DNA of 64,000 bases. Source: Linyphia triangularis. Its lineage: Eukaryota > Arthropoda > Arachnida > Araneae > Linyphiidae. The stretch spans positions 32,258,433 through 32,322,432 of the forward strand of contig OZ021724.1 of the NCBI GenBank assembly GCA_963978545.1, in the 5' to 3' direction. Each line of letters opens with the position of its first letter. Within the stretch, counting starts at the first letter, position 1. A model generated the notes under the pieces. It was not told the origin of the DNA and did no database searches. It saw only the letters and a list, made by a program, of their open reading frames with translations. A program made the position numbers and the translations under genes. Of this stretch, positions 1 through 12,368 are shown one piece after another.

Positions 1-2584
1 AGGAAATACCCTGCCTTTTCTGTACTTCGCTGTAGTATCTTCATCATTTTCCCTTCTCCAACATCAAAATCCAATACAAGCAACACGCACATGTAAATGC
101 ACTAAAACCAGTGTTGCTCTCTGGATGTCTTTAAGCTCTTTAAATATGCACATTTCCGACAAGAGCCAGACCAGAAGAAGGCTTTTTCTATCCAACCCAA
201 CACTTGTCTTTTATTGAAGCCTCCTCGAACCAAAGTTGGCAAACGTTAAGAAATTTCGCCCCATAACTTTACCCATCCAAAGGATTCTCTTCAAGACGAC
301 GACCCCTTCTATGAAAAGCAAGCGCACCAAAGCATGTAAATACATCACGACAGCAAGAACTTACGGTCGACGAGAACTTATGATTCAGCTATCTTCTCGT
401 TTGCCAAATGATATGCTTGGTCTTTCTCCATATTAATGGGTTAAGGACGTTTCTTTTAAAAGTAAACTCAGCTTCCCATATATAAAGGGTGTGATCAAAT
501 TATTTTCCAGCTAGATGCTTCTAAGCCCCTTACAATCATTAAATGACACTAAAGAAATCAACCAACCATTTTCAGAATCCGATATGTTGCGTTGGAAATT
601 AGCGTCTTGTGACGTATTCAAAGGGAAGAAAAGTATAAGACAATCTCTCTTCTTTCTTTCATCCTTGGTCTCAAGCGGAGAAAACAAGATTTGCAGTTGC
701 GGAAGCTCCAGAATCCATTTCCTGTAGAACCAACTTTTCCCAACCGCAACCGAGTGTAGAAGTTTTGTAGGAAAAAAACTTCGAATTCATAGTTTGATAA
801 ATACTTGCAATATTCGGCTGACAGCTGGCATTTGTATTCATGTATTTGCGGTGGGGGAGTTGTTATCGCTTTGGTGGGAGTGCATTTTCATCGAGACTTT
901 TTCGATTCCTTGTACTGGGGAGATATGTATTACCCCCTTGGAAATGTACTTGTTGAAATGCGTTCTTGTCAGTTCATAACCCCGCTTCGTGGCAAAAAGT
1001 TTTGCTCCAGGAAATATTGCCATGAGAAGATGTTTAAGAAGCCAATCAACTTGTCATAGATTCTCTTTGATGTAAATTGGATTGGACTTCAATTTGCGAG
1101 AAATATGTTTTTTTCCCTCCCTGTTGACGATTTGGTAGGAATATATGTAGTTTTAATTTGATGATGCTGTACTTTTATTATTGTGTTGATTATTTAAAGA
1201 TAAGCCCTGCAATTTGTGCAAATGGATTTGTAATTTTGGTATGAGTAAAGGTTTTAAAAATAATTAACTTGCTATAAACTTACTTTTACGATAGTACCAA
1301 GCAACTTAAGATTTTGAAAATATAAAAGTGTAATTTTTCAAAAGCAAGATTAAAGTGCTTAAAAAAGTAGAAGGATAATAATTTTTGCTTGAATATATCA
1401 GAAAAAATATCAAACTTCTTAAAAGTGTTCTTTAAAAATATTTTCTTGCGTAGTAGTTTTAAGTATGTTGTACGTTTAGACAAGAGACTCGAGACTCGGC
1501 TAGTTCTGTATCGGTGATCAGAAGTCAGAAGATTGGAAATCATTGTATACCAATATGTAAATGATTTCCTATGTTTTTCATGACATCCTAGACGAAAATT
1601 CGGCACGAGAAAACTTTATCTGTTATTATCGGGAATTATATGTCGTTGACCTATAAACACAATGTATGTCTCATTTCTTGAACCAGATGAGATATCAATA
1701 TCAACGTAAAGGCAGAGTCATGTTCTTTTCTCTTGCTCAAACATTGTATGTCCCGTCTAAATTATAATTTTGTGAAAGAGGTTTAAATAAAGGCTGCCAT
1801 TTTCCCCCAAGTTCAAAATCTTGTGGGGTTTTAAGAAAGTTTATTGATTCTGCGTGGACAATTGTTTTGCTTTTAACCCTCGATTTATTTCGTAAAGTCA
1901 ACTCCTGTATTGACTTATCATGGACTCAAAAAAGCATCGTCAAACGAAAATGAGGCTCGACTATTAAACATTGGTTAAAGAAAGTCTGAATACGTATGGT
2001 ATCATAAAGTGGATCATAATTCATGGAGCATTTTGGTCAGTAATAATTACTTAGAAAATAAATTATTCAGGAACTTTGAAGAAATAATATCCATAAAAAC
2101 AGCTTGTGAACAATATTTAAAAATTTGAACTCAGTTACCTTAAAAATGATACAAATAATTTAGAAAAGTTAATTTATTTTTTTTTTCCCCAAAATACTAG
2201 ATGAACTTAACACATTGTACATCCAAATTCAATATATAAATCAAAACCATTTTCAGATTCCCATTCCGCAAAAGAGACATTTCAATTCTGAGAAAGTTTT
2301 ATATAGTCTACTGAAGGCCTATCAGGGCCTATTCCGATGGGCAGTCTTGGCTCAATTGGGCAGTCGTTAATTGAAAATGGGTAGTTGTAAATCTAAAATT
2401 GGGTAGTAGTAAAAAGCAAAAATAAATAAATAAAAATTAATAAATAAACATTGTATATATATATTCAGAATACCAACATCCCAAATATCCCTCTCCTCAA
2501 ATGCATATCCTGCTTATGAGATTATTCGAATTTATTATACTCTAAGCTTTTTTACAAGTTAGAGGAGAAAGTTCGTAAACGTAA
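1..2584. other. Anonymous non-coding DNA, no gene recognised
   Basis: No domain, splice-supported exon or RNA gene is recognised here. The first ~1060 bases are less AT-rich than the rest and hold short frames on both strands (for example 515-727 and 805-1059 on the plus strand), none with a recognisable motif. After about 1080 the DNA becomes AT-rich, with A and T runs. A short segment at 2335-2400 repeats a GGGCAGTC/GGGTAGT word several times but is too short to classify. Confidence 0.6.
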
Positions 2585-2992
2585 CAAAATCGCTTTAGTA
2601 CTGCCTCTTAAAGTGTACTAATCACCCCCACCTCCGAAATTCCCGTAAAAATGCCTTAATGGCATAAAAAGTTTGAAAAACGAATGCTTTTAACAGATTT
2701 CTCTTTCCTTGAGCACACCTCATCAATGATCGTTTTTTTTCATCTCTCCCCCAGTTTCACTTATTAGAAAGCATAATATAAGAATACCGAAAAGTATATC
2801 GCCTAAATCACCATTTCGGCGGAGTTTTCTTTTTTTAAAGACCCATATAAGAATTACCGCAAAATTTTTTTCACCAAACTGGTCAATTTTTCTAAATGAA
2901 TGAAGAAAATATAAAAACGGTAAATAACACGAATCCACGTCAGTATAAAAGTGTAATTAAAAGTTATGCAATGTTCCACACCCCTAATATTA
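2585..2992 (-). repeat. Family A dispersed repeat, copy 1 (truncated)
   Basis: Read on the minus strand this begins TAGGGGTGTGGAACATTGCA and continues with the family A order: an AATTACAC block, an A-rich block beside a GGCGAA/CGCC word, a ttacgcc-type block, and a GGAATTTCGGAGGTGGGG block. It stops where other copies have the AAAATCGTTAGAGCC word, so it is truncated. Other copies lie at 8340-9037, 11662-12368, 13753-14057, 37068-37816 and 50777-51170. No coding frame is conserved among copies. The family's class is not known to me. Confidence 0.75.
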
Positions 2993-5900
2993 AAATAAGT
3001 AAGTAAATTTTTTCATTTATAAGTTATTTTTTTGATGTACATCTGAATACATAAAAGTTTTATGAATAATTCATTGATACAAATAAGTCTTTATCTATGA
3101 ACACCTCAGTGTTCCAATCCTCCAAGCCCTACCTACTTAGCCATTAAATTTTGAGTTGCACGGCTAGTTTTAATTTATTCTTCTATTAAAATTTACTTGC
3201 TGTTTTGTGCACTACCAAACTTTCAAACAAATATTTCGAAATTCAATCCTGGGAAAGAGTCCTAAATTAAGTAAAATATGAAGTCACGTGTAAAATCTTA
3301 GGTGTTGAAAGATAACCTAAGTTGTATATAAAACGCTTTAAAATCAAACTTAAGAGTTTGCATTGTCCTTAACCATGAAAAGTATTTAAAACTTTTATTA
3401 AATATCCGAAAAGTTATCTAGATTAATACAACCATTGACATATATAGCGTAAAGGAAACTGCTTAAAAATCAAAAACAACTGCCCCAAACTTTTAAAGCC
3501 AACGAAAATTTACAAAAGCATTCCACAAACAATTCTAAAATTTCAACACGCAAACGATTTAAAAAAAAATATCTTAAAAGCTCCACTGAGAATCCACAAA
3601 AGCAACCGTCAGCCATCTTGAAATTGGAACCCAACCAAAGACTCCTTTAATGTGAATCTATCCGATCCCTTATAAATACATAAATACAAGAAATTTGCAT
3701 TATTTCCGAAGCAAACTTTCCCCTATTACCTTAACTTGAAACGTTATCCAAGGATGACGTTAATAAATAGTGCACAACTGTTCATAAATTCACCGAAAAC
3801 GATTAGAAAATTTTTGCGAACCAAAACTAGCAGCGTCAGTGTTTTCTCATTTTCCAAATGGTTTGCGCACTGCGAACAGTGGTCGAACTTTCGCACATTT
3901 AGTTAAAACAACATATATCTTTTGTTAGACTTCGGGTGTCTCGGAATTCCCTTTCGTGCCTATGAGTTCCAGAACTTAATAGTTGCGCAGCACGCAATGG
4001 TGAAAATACCATTTCTCCTGATCGTGGAATTTATTTGCCGGAGAATTGTTCTTTGGAATGTTCTTTGGCGATCTTAAAAGACGGTCGTTTATATGTACGA
4101 CAATTTCTATAATGCGTCCTTTGTAATGTTTATATCGCAATAAGACCAAATGCATTTCCAAATGGTAACTCCGTCCTGATTACAAAGTTTATTTATTTTC
4201 ATGTTTTTGTAATGCTTGATTTAAGTAATTGTTACTTTGCTCCGGATTATTTTAATTTAATGAGAAATTTCTTAATTTGCACTACAGTACAATTATTATA
4301 ATATTCAGAATCGTAAATACTGCAATTAATATAGGTAATAAACATCAGTTACAAGTTAACATTGAAAATAAAAATTTAAAGAAAAGAATACATTATACAT
4401 AAAAGTTTTAATAACTTTTTGCGCTTTTTTGAAGCAGATTCTATCGCAGCAAATATCGCAGGTAATAAAGTCCTAGGCGATCCTGAAAAATAGGAATCCT
4501 ATATAAATTATATTATTTCCCCTAAGAAAAAAACTGGACTGTACACAGATGAATGGGAAAATAACTTAAATATTTTTCAATGAAATAAGACATTTTTCAG
4601 CATTTAATAAAATATTAAAATATTCATTTTTACTGGTGCGTACCTTTAAATCTTTCACCTACGCTGTGTAATTTAAAACCTGTTGCATAACAATGTTAAT
4701 CATTTTTTTACTAAAGAAAATTAATTCTAACTAATTAAAAAACAAAATTCTATTGAATTAAGCAGAATTTTTACTCCACTGCTTTGTTTTCATGTTTCTG
4801 GTTCGTATGTAAATAATTGCGATATTAATCAAAAATATTTTTAAACCTCGATCAGAAACATTTACCACTTTAAAAAAAAAAAAAAAAAAATTGATAAAGT
4901 TATTCTCTAGAGTTTTTTAAATACAACAATGAAATTATTTAAAATAAGTTATTATTATAGTTTTTACAAAAATAAAAAATAATATGCAAATCAAACCCTC
5001 CACAAAAAATAACCCAACATTATATGAATAATTCATAAGCGTTACGCAATAAAATTACATATTCGTTTCAGTTTGATAAAAAAAAAATTGAAACAATTCT
5101 AAAAAAAAAATGAGCTAATATAACCTTTACATGAAATTAATTTTAATTAAGTAAAGATCTCACTATTTAATAGTAGACAAGAAACACAAACTACCTAATT
5201 GTTAAGTCTTGGCCCCAAATACCTTGTTTCTTTTTGAAATAATTAAACAAAAAGTATTCACCGGGGTCCTAATTTACATTTCAATGTCTTAGGTTTTATG
5301 TCTGTATACTTTATAACGTTATGTCTCTCGACTGAATTTAATTAAAAATCTTGTATAACCCATGGAACCCTTTATATCTCTTTAAAAAATAAAATTACAA
5401 AATTATACTATCCTCAGCTACAAATACCAGTGAATAATGCAGAGAAAGAAGTATCTGAGAAGAAAAAAATTCGCAACAGTTTTTTTTTTTTTTTTTTTTT
5501 TTTTTCCTGCTAGTTGCTGCTTGGCATTATCTTGACATGATAAGAATAGACTGTGAGTAGGATGGGTAGATTATACTTTTTTATGCTCATTGGCTGATAA
5601 TGAAAATTCTTAAAATTTTTGAATTTGAAGGATTTTCGTAACTTTTTTGAAAAAAAAAATAAAGGAGACGATAGTAGCACCCATCAAGGCGAATCAAATT
5701 TACAATGAAGATACCACACTATACTATACCACACTAGATACCACAACAGTGTAACTTACAAACATGTTCAACAAGCAAAAAAGTCTTCGCTTCTTATTCC
5801 GTCTCTTTCATGTAGCCAGAGCATCATCATTAACATTTACAGTTTGCAAATTTTCAGTAAAAAGTTTGAAGGTATCCTGAAGGTATACTGCTTATTTGGC

Positions 5901-6365
5901 ACTACGTCTGAAGTGCCGACTTCTACTTGTTGGATTTGTTTCGAAGTTGATATTTTCCGACACTCAGAAGGATAATATTAGTAATAGTAAAATATAACAT
6001 TACTAGTAATATGATTAAGGTAGTATAATAGTAATCTAACATAGTAAATATTGCTCGTCAAATACGAACTCCATCATATATTTAAATCAGGGAAAGATAT
6101 CAACTTTGCTTATCACAAATGTCTCTTGAAAGTAAAAGAATTAACATTGTTATTAAAAAAAAATAACCATTAAACAAAATTGAAAATTATCAATTCAGTA
6201 ATTCTCTGGATTTTGTGTGACAGACAAATAGCTGAAATATTCCAATCCTGACAGACTTATTTTCATCCTTAAATCAAACATGCATTCTAATTTAATCTTC
6301 CATTACTGTCCCAAAAAAGGGGAAAAGTAAATTAAACCTCTTCCTTTATCTCATCCCTGTTCACA
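2993..6365. other. AT-rich non-coding DNA with homopolymer runs
   Basis: I see no confident gene. The stretch is rich in A and T runs, including a T run of about 26 at 5480-5505. A minus-strand frame near 3976-4161 is the only faintly coding-like segment and is treated separately as a finding. A short hairpin (GGCACT...AGTGCC) lies around 5900-5920. Confidence 0.6.
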
Positions 6366-6790
6366 TTCTACCCTTGCGCAACGTATTCTGTTTTCGAATA
6401 TGGCATAAATGTGTCAGTTCCCGCCATTTTCTTCCCTGGGTTACAAATCGTTTGACTGCTACTAAATTCTCGAATAGAAGAAGCAAGAGCGCGTTGAGTT
6501 GCTTCCCAGCTGCTTCTTTGCGGCCAGATTCTTATCGGTGACATATAAACAGACATGCTGCCAGATACCAAACAAGTGAAGTGGCTGTGCCGAAGAGAAT
6601 TCATCCATAAATGATGTATACAGCGAGATTGAGTAAAACCAGATTTTGTTCTTCACGTCGGAAAAGAATTCTACGTAAATAAATAAATTGGTTTTATCGT
6701 GAGATAGGAATATGTATTTCATCGGAGGCTCGTTCTGTTTTATCTTAGGAATTGACCTCACAACGGGTGGGCTTTCGAGAATGTCGTGTT
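6366..6790 (-). pseudogene. Broken exon or retro-relic, faintly Tudor-domain-like
   Basis: Two overlapping minus-strand frames carry non-random protein sequence. The upstream frame (6790 to about 6600) includes KYIFLSHDKTNLFIYVEF and DVKNKIWFYS. The downstream frame (about 6600 to 6368) includes SVYMSPIRIWPQ, then WEATQRALASSIREF and CNPGKK. The useful sequence switches frame near 6600, so at least one frameshift separates the halves. The pattern V-x-x-x-SP-x-x-x-W-x-Q followed by a helix rich in L, A, I and F resembles the start of extended Tudor (SNase-like) domains in piRNA-pathway proteins. That is family knowledge, and the assignment is inference. A GTAGAA that could be a weak donor follows the last codons at about 6367. 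No clear acceptor was found upstream. It could equally be a decayed transposon gene. Confidence 0.33.
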
Positions 6791-8339
6791 TTAACGTCTC
6801 TTACAACTGTAATTCATTGTTTACAAGTCTTTTTTTCTTCTTTTTTTTTTTCAGTGATGTAGACCAATAATTTCTGTGGCACCAACGGAAATGTAAAGTG
6901 TGAGTGAATAGTTGTCGAAACATTGAGAGATATTAAGTTGAACAGATTGCTATCGGGTTGAGAATGAAAGATTCATTGATAAATCTGTTAATAAGAATAG
7001 TTTCATGTGATACGAAATAGCAAGTAAACAGTACGAAAATACCATTGATGAAGATATTTTCCCATTTTTAACTTTAAAAGTCATACACAAAGGATTTGTT
7101 AAGTTTTTATTGTAACCAAATCACCATCGGCTTGATTTTACAAAAAGTGTTTGAAATAAACTAAGCAGAGCAGAAGAGATAATGAAAATATTTTGTATAG
7201 AAAATAATCAAAATGTAGAAATCCTATGCTTCTTTTTTTTTTTTTTTTCTTTTTTTTCTTTCTTAATTCTTATGTTTACCATAATTTTTTCTCATCTAAA
7301 CGTAGTTCCTTTTTTAAAGATATTATTCAAAAACTTAATAATGTATACCCAAAATTGTTTTTATTTATTAAATTTCATTCTGCATTTTCAGAGATGTACA
7401 GGTAATGTAGGAATGTGTTCAAATAAACGGGTTTAAGTGAACATAATATGTAGTTTATTTCTGTTCATAAAAAGTTTATATTATTTCATTAAGTTTATGG
7501 GGTTAACTTATTTACGATTATAAATAAATTAATTCCATAAACCTCAAAACTAATTTCTATTGTCGTCCAAGCACACTTACGTTGATTTTTCTTCTCTCAC
7601 AGCCTAAATTATTCCACTATCTAATTTATTAAAAACATGCTTCTTTGTTCAACTTGCTTTTGTGCTACCTTGAATGCAATAACAAAGCAAACTTGGAATA
7701 TATTTATCTTGGTAGATAATGTAAAAGCGTTTCTACCCTACTTTCTTGAAAAATAGTTTCACTCTTTAGGCACCTGACAGTATCTGAATCTATTGTTTTT
7801 TCTAGGCAAACCCTGCGATGTAAAACTAAAAGAAAGATGAGCAAAATAACTACTTACTCCTTTGCAACCCTGCCTATTACGATAGCGCTTCAAATCTTCA
7901 ATTTTAATAAACATGTTAGTACAATTATATTCGAATTACTGCTGTTGCGTTAAGAATTGTACAGTTTTTGGAGAAGGAAAGCTAAGAGTTCTTTCTTTCT
8001 TTTCTTTCTTTCTTTTTTTAATTACTCTCTTTCCCCGCCCATTTTCTTCTATGTGATCATTCTTGGAGAGGAATGCTCCTAACATTAAAAATTTATTTGT
8101 GTATTCTCTCCATAAAATCAAATTAAATTAAAAAATATATATGATGAGAAGTCTTGGAATCAATGCGCTATTAATGCATGAGTAAATTCATCAAAGAAAA
8201 AGAAAAAAAATCTTTAAAAAGGCTAATCTCGTCTACTTCCACTCGGTAAAATATAAAAAAAAAATATATAAATTCAGAAAACACTTTGGGAACAGACTTT
8301 TATACCACGCGACGACAGCTAAACTTCTAATATTAGTAA
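6791..8339. other. AT-rich non-coding DNA
   Basis: No gene is recognised. A good plus-strand acceptor-like tract (long pyrimidine run ending TTTCAG) ends at about 6854, but the sequence after it has stops in all frames within a short distance. A T-rich run lies at 7230-7260. Short frames at 7182-7436 (plus) and 7936-8121 (minus) are low-complexity. Confidence 0.6.
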
Positions 8340-9037
8340 CTAGAGGTATGGAACATCGCACAACTTTCAATTACACTATAATACTGACATGGATTTGTGT
8401 CATTTACCGTTTTTATATTTTTATCATTCATTCAGAAAAAATGGCCGTTTGGCGATAGTTTTTACCATAATTCTTGTATGGGTCTTTAAAAAAAAAAAAA
8501 AACTTCGCCAAATAGATGATTTTGGCGATATGTATTTCAATAATTTTTATATTATCTTTTCTTATAAGTGAAACTAAAGAGAGGAGAAAAAATGATCGTT
8601 GATGAATGAACTTTTTACGCCATTAAAGCATTTTTATGGGAATTTCGAAGGTTGGGATGTTTATAACACCTTATGAGGCATTACCACAGCGATTTTAGAC
8701 AAAATCGTTAGAGCCGTTTTTTAGCAATTACTGAAAAACATGATTTTATCAATGGCAGCTACCTTATGCGCATGCGCGATTTTGACGAAAACCTTAATGG
8801 TATGTCTCTGTGCCATCACCAACCCGCACACCAAATTTGAACATCGTAAGTCAATTTTTTCGTGTGTACCACATACATGCACACACTCAGACAGACATTT
8901 TTTCTAGATCACCTTTTTGAGATCTAGATGTTCTAAAACGTGGAGAAATGTATTTTTTTTCTTTCTTTTTTTCTTTTTCTTGACCGAATACTAAACTTTC
9001 ATTACCCTATGTATACATATGAGTAATTGAAAGTAAA
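8340..9037 (+). repeat. Family A dispersed repeat, copy 2 (near full length)
   Basis: This copy starts near TAGAGGTATGGAACATCGCA and ends at GAGTAATTGAAAGTAAAAA. An internal 12-bp match, ACTTTCAATTAC near the start and its reverse complement near the end, is shared with copy 3. The copy includes the AAAATCGTTAGAGCCG word and CACCAAATTTGAACATCGT. It also contains the palindrome TGCGCATGCGCG at about 8768, which matches an NRF-1-type site, although the other copies are mutated there. It has no conserved coding frame. Confidence 0.8.
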
Positions 9038-9586
9038 AAAAAAAATCAATCATATGTTCACAATCCTGCCTTGTTTTCCTTTTAATACTACTAATCACAC
9101 TCTAGCTAAATAACAGCTGATTGACTATCTTGGATTCTACACTAAACTGCGATGAGAAGTTTACAGAAAAGCTCTGCTCATCCGCCAATTTTTTTGGATG
9201 TGAACACTTCCAGTCAGTTATTACAGCACGAGCTGTAATTAGAAAGATGTATACCATCTCATATTGCCAAACAGTGAACTATACAGGCCAACATCTTCTT
9301 TTTAAATCTTTTATATTAACTTCGATTTTGTATATGTTCGTCGATGGCGGGCAAATCTTCGGTGGCCTAATTAACCCATTTGCCATCATCCAATCGGGCT
9401 GAAACTTGACCGATAGATTCCAAGTCGATGACAATACATTATATTAAATTTTGGTAGCTGTCACTGTCACAAAAAGATAACCTTTATGGAATACTAATAA
9501 ACCAACTTTTCGCCATCCAATCGCGCTGAAATAAAATGTTACCGGTCATTGAAGAAACTCTTTCCTGTAGCCAAAATTGTTTAAAT
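9038..9586. other. Non-coding spacer with a short direct repeat
   Basis: A plus-strand frame of 93 codons (9121-9402) has no recognisable motif. Its end and the following DNA hold two related segments, CATCCAATCGGGCTGAAAC near 9385 and CATCCAATCGCGCTGAAAT near 9515, about 130 bases apart. This suggests an old tandem or dispersed repeat rather than a gene. Confidence 0.45.
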
Positions 9587-10306
9587 CAGCATCAACCACT
9601 ACGCGGCCCGCGATCGATATTTCTGCGGCCTGCCAACAGCACAGAAGATAATAACAAATATTTTAAAAAATTCAAATTTCCCTGTGTGAACTTTTTTTTT
9701 ACATAGTTATAATTTTTCCGAAATATTGTAGCATGTGTTAGTTATGTTGAACAGAGTTCACCACTACGTATCCGGAGAAACTATTTAAAGAAACTTTCAG
9801 CAAGATGGTTTTTATAAAGAATAAATACAGGAATAACTTAATAAATTGTCCAAATGAGATTCAGTTAAGATTAACTGTAAAAAATACTGCGACAGACATC
9901 GGCTCGATCTCAAAATAAACTGAATGATTTCTACCACTATCGCGTCACAATTTATATCGACTAAAACAGAGTAATCTGGAAGTACAGTTTAAATAGTTTT
10001 ATTAAAAGTTGGGTTAAGTTCTATTGTCACGTGGGAATAGAAGATTCTCTTTTAGAATTTGATTTACTAATAATAAAAAAAATTATAATTTTTTAATTAT
10101 TAAAAAAAAAAAAAAAATCAAATATCAATTGTAATTTGATTACAATTTAAAAAAAAAAAACTTTCTTCCCCTTTTTTTTAGTTTTCAGAAATGCTATGTA
10201 TTATTAAATCGATAATAAAAATATATATATATCGGTGTATCCGGCCCGCCGAAAAGCTCCAACATAAGGTATACGGCCCGTCTCTAAGAGTTAGTGGCGA
10301 ACGCTG
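9587..10306. mobile_element. Non-autonomous hAT element (MITE), 720 bp
   Basis: The element is bounded by a perfect 8-bp direct repeat GTTTAAAT at 9579-9586 and 10307-10314, the target-site length of hAT transposons. Its ends are inverted: CAGCATCAACCACTA on the left and, read inward from the right, CAGCGTTCGCCACTA (11 of 15 identical, starting CAG as hAT ends usually do). GC-rich subterminal words follow on both sides (GCGGCCCGC left, GGCCCGCC and CGGCCCGT right). The middle is AT-rich and has no transposase frame, so it must have been moved by a relative. Confidence 0.8.
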
Positions 10307-10615
10307 GTTTAAATGAATGAATGAATTGTTTTAATCAGAATAAATTAAAGATATTTAGATGCGAGAGCATAAATTCGCATTCAATTTTAAAGAATAAATT
10401 TTGAAAAGTAGTTTACCGCGTATCTTGCTGATAGAAATGGTGTTGGCATATAATTTTAAATATTAAAAACAAGCACACACTGGCATCAGAAACGGCGCCG
10501 GGGCTATGTTAATGAATATGAAAATTGGCAATGCATATAAAGCGATACCTATATTGCAAAGTTTTTGTATGGGTTATATTATTTTATTTACAATTTTACT
10601 TACAGTATCAGCTAG

Positions 10616-11177
10616 TTAAAAATATTTTAATGAATACTTACTAGAAGGCCTGTGCGAAGCCAATGCGTTTAACCTAAAATAACTAAACCTAACATAACTA
10701 AAACGTTTGTAAAAACAATACATGTTCTTCGGTGAATGACCCATATCTTCCACCACTCTATAAAGACTTAATTCAAGATAAGCTAATAATTTGACGATTA
10801 CTTTTATTGCATGTTCATCTAGCATTTTGACCACTATCCTAAGATTTCCTATCTCCACAGAAGCTTATACCAGAGAGACTGTCGGCCTTTAAGGGGTTTC
10901 TCAGTGTTTACGTAAAAGTAGCGCCAGATTCTGCAAGGTTTAAGGCCAAAGAGCTGGTTGTGAATGGGAACCGAAGGAAGCTGCAAAAATGCAAGTCCAG
11001 GAGTTCGCGTGGGAGGGTATAATAGGGACAAATGAAGGACTTCATCGCCTTTCAAAGGAGAACGTATGGGTCACTGAACTTCGGGAATATAATCGGGATA
11101 TCAACTTAAGGAAGTCAATTAGGACGTCTTTGACCTTTATTTATGCAAACGGGGCTTCTTTAGAAATAAGACTCTAA
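10616..11177. pseudogene. Coding-like island, decayed; two weak resemblances
   Basis: This island is less AT-rich than its surroundings. On the minus strand, 10858-10616 encodes VIVKLLAYLELSLYRVVE followed by a glycine turn and a second helix ending FYKRF, a helix-turn-helix-like layout such as transposases and repressors use. On the plus strand, an open frame begins right after a good acceptor (TTTCCTATCTCCACAG, ending 10860) and runs to about 11020. From 10989 another plus frame reads GTNEGLHRLSKENVWVTELR, which recalls the G-N-E-x-[LI]-H-x-LT segment of fibrinogen-related domains. Neither resemblance extends far. At most one strand can be the real gene, and the frame changes argue for a relic. 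Confidence 0.25.
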
Positions 11178-11661
11178 TACTGCTGAATAAATAATCTCAT
11201 TAAACTTAGTTCTGAATGGATATCTTAACATCTTTAGTCCCTCCGTATCTTTTTATATTTAAAACCGGTGGCTTTATGTTCAGCGTAATTTCAGATAAGG
11301 AATCTAGATCTACCATAGAAAATTATAAGTTTCTGTTTTGCAAATTCACTCAAGTGCATTTGAATCTAAGCAGCTATGATTCTCAAATAAACAATTGTGG
11401 AATGTGTTTTCTTTTTCTTGAATGGTTAAAAAGAGACATAGATATAGGCGTCACTTGTGTCTGCCATCTAGATTGCTGGTTGAAGAATTGCGGATTCTTT
11501 AGTTGTAGTCATTGAAGTAGAATGAATAAGCAACGTTATTGTAAGTTGAACTAAATTTTCTTGAATTGCAATTTTTTTCAAATGAAAGTATTGGATTAGG
11601 TAAAAAAAAAATCTTCTTCTTCAATGCAATTTTACACGGTTTGGAACATCTTGAGTGCAAA

Positions 11662-12368
11662 CTAGGGGTGTGGAACTTCGCACAACTTTCAATTACATTA
11701 TAATACTGGTCACTTCATTTCGATTTGACACACGATTGTGTATTTTATAGCTTTCGTTTCTATGTTTTCATTAGTTAAGAAACGGTGAGTTTGGTGATAA
11801 TTATCACATTTTCCAAACAAATAATTCGCTGAAACGGCGAAATCCATGATATTTTTCTCAATAAATATTACATTATCCCTTCATGTAAGAGAAACAAAGG
11901 AAAAAAGTCGTTGATGGACGATGCTCAAAGAAAGATCTCTGTGTTAACTACATTATATTTTCATTTCTTACGCCTTTATAGCATTTTTACGGAAATTTCG
12001 GAGGTAGAAATGTTTAGAGCACTTTAAAACACATTACAACAACAATAACTTCGATCAAAATCGTTAGAGCCGATTTTTTAACTATTGCTGAAAAACAAAT
12101 ATTTCAATGACACAGCTACCTAATTCACCTACGCAATTTTGACTAATACCTTATTGACAGATTCCTTTACCACCAATGATCCGTATGCAAAATATCGTAG
12201 ATCAATCCATTAGAGAATTATACTAACCGCAAACCGCACAACTAAAATTTTTTTCTAAACCACTTTTTTGAAATCAGGATATTCTAAAAAGTAGAGAAAT
12301 ACAATTTTTTTGACCGAATCCAATACTTTTCTTATTCTTGTTTAACATATGTGTAATTGAAAGTAAAA
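11662..12368 (+). repeat. Family A dispersed repeat, copy 3 (near full length)
   Basis: This starts CTAGGGGTGTGGAACTTCGC and ends GTGTAATTGAAAGTAAAAA. All the family blocks are present in order, including AAAATCGTTAGAGCC and the CTTTTTTGAAATCAGGATATTC segment. It shares the internal ACTTTCAATTAC inverted match with copy 2. It is diverged from copy 2 by many substitutions and small gaps, so the insertions are old. Confidence 0.82.

Noticed and set aside
1597..1609. AATTCGGCACGAG, identical to a classical EcoRI cDNA-cloning adaptor
   Set aside because: A 13-base match is expected by chance about once in several hundred windows of this size. The flanking DNA looks like ordinary AT-rich genome, and there is no vector or poly-A junction beside it.
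9121..9402. 93-codon plus-strand frame as a gene
   Set aside because: No motif, and its 3' part overlaps a short repeated segment.
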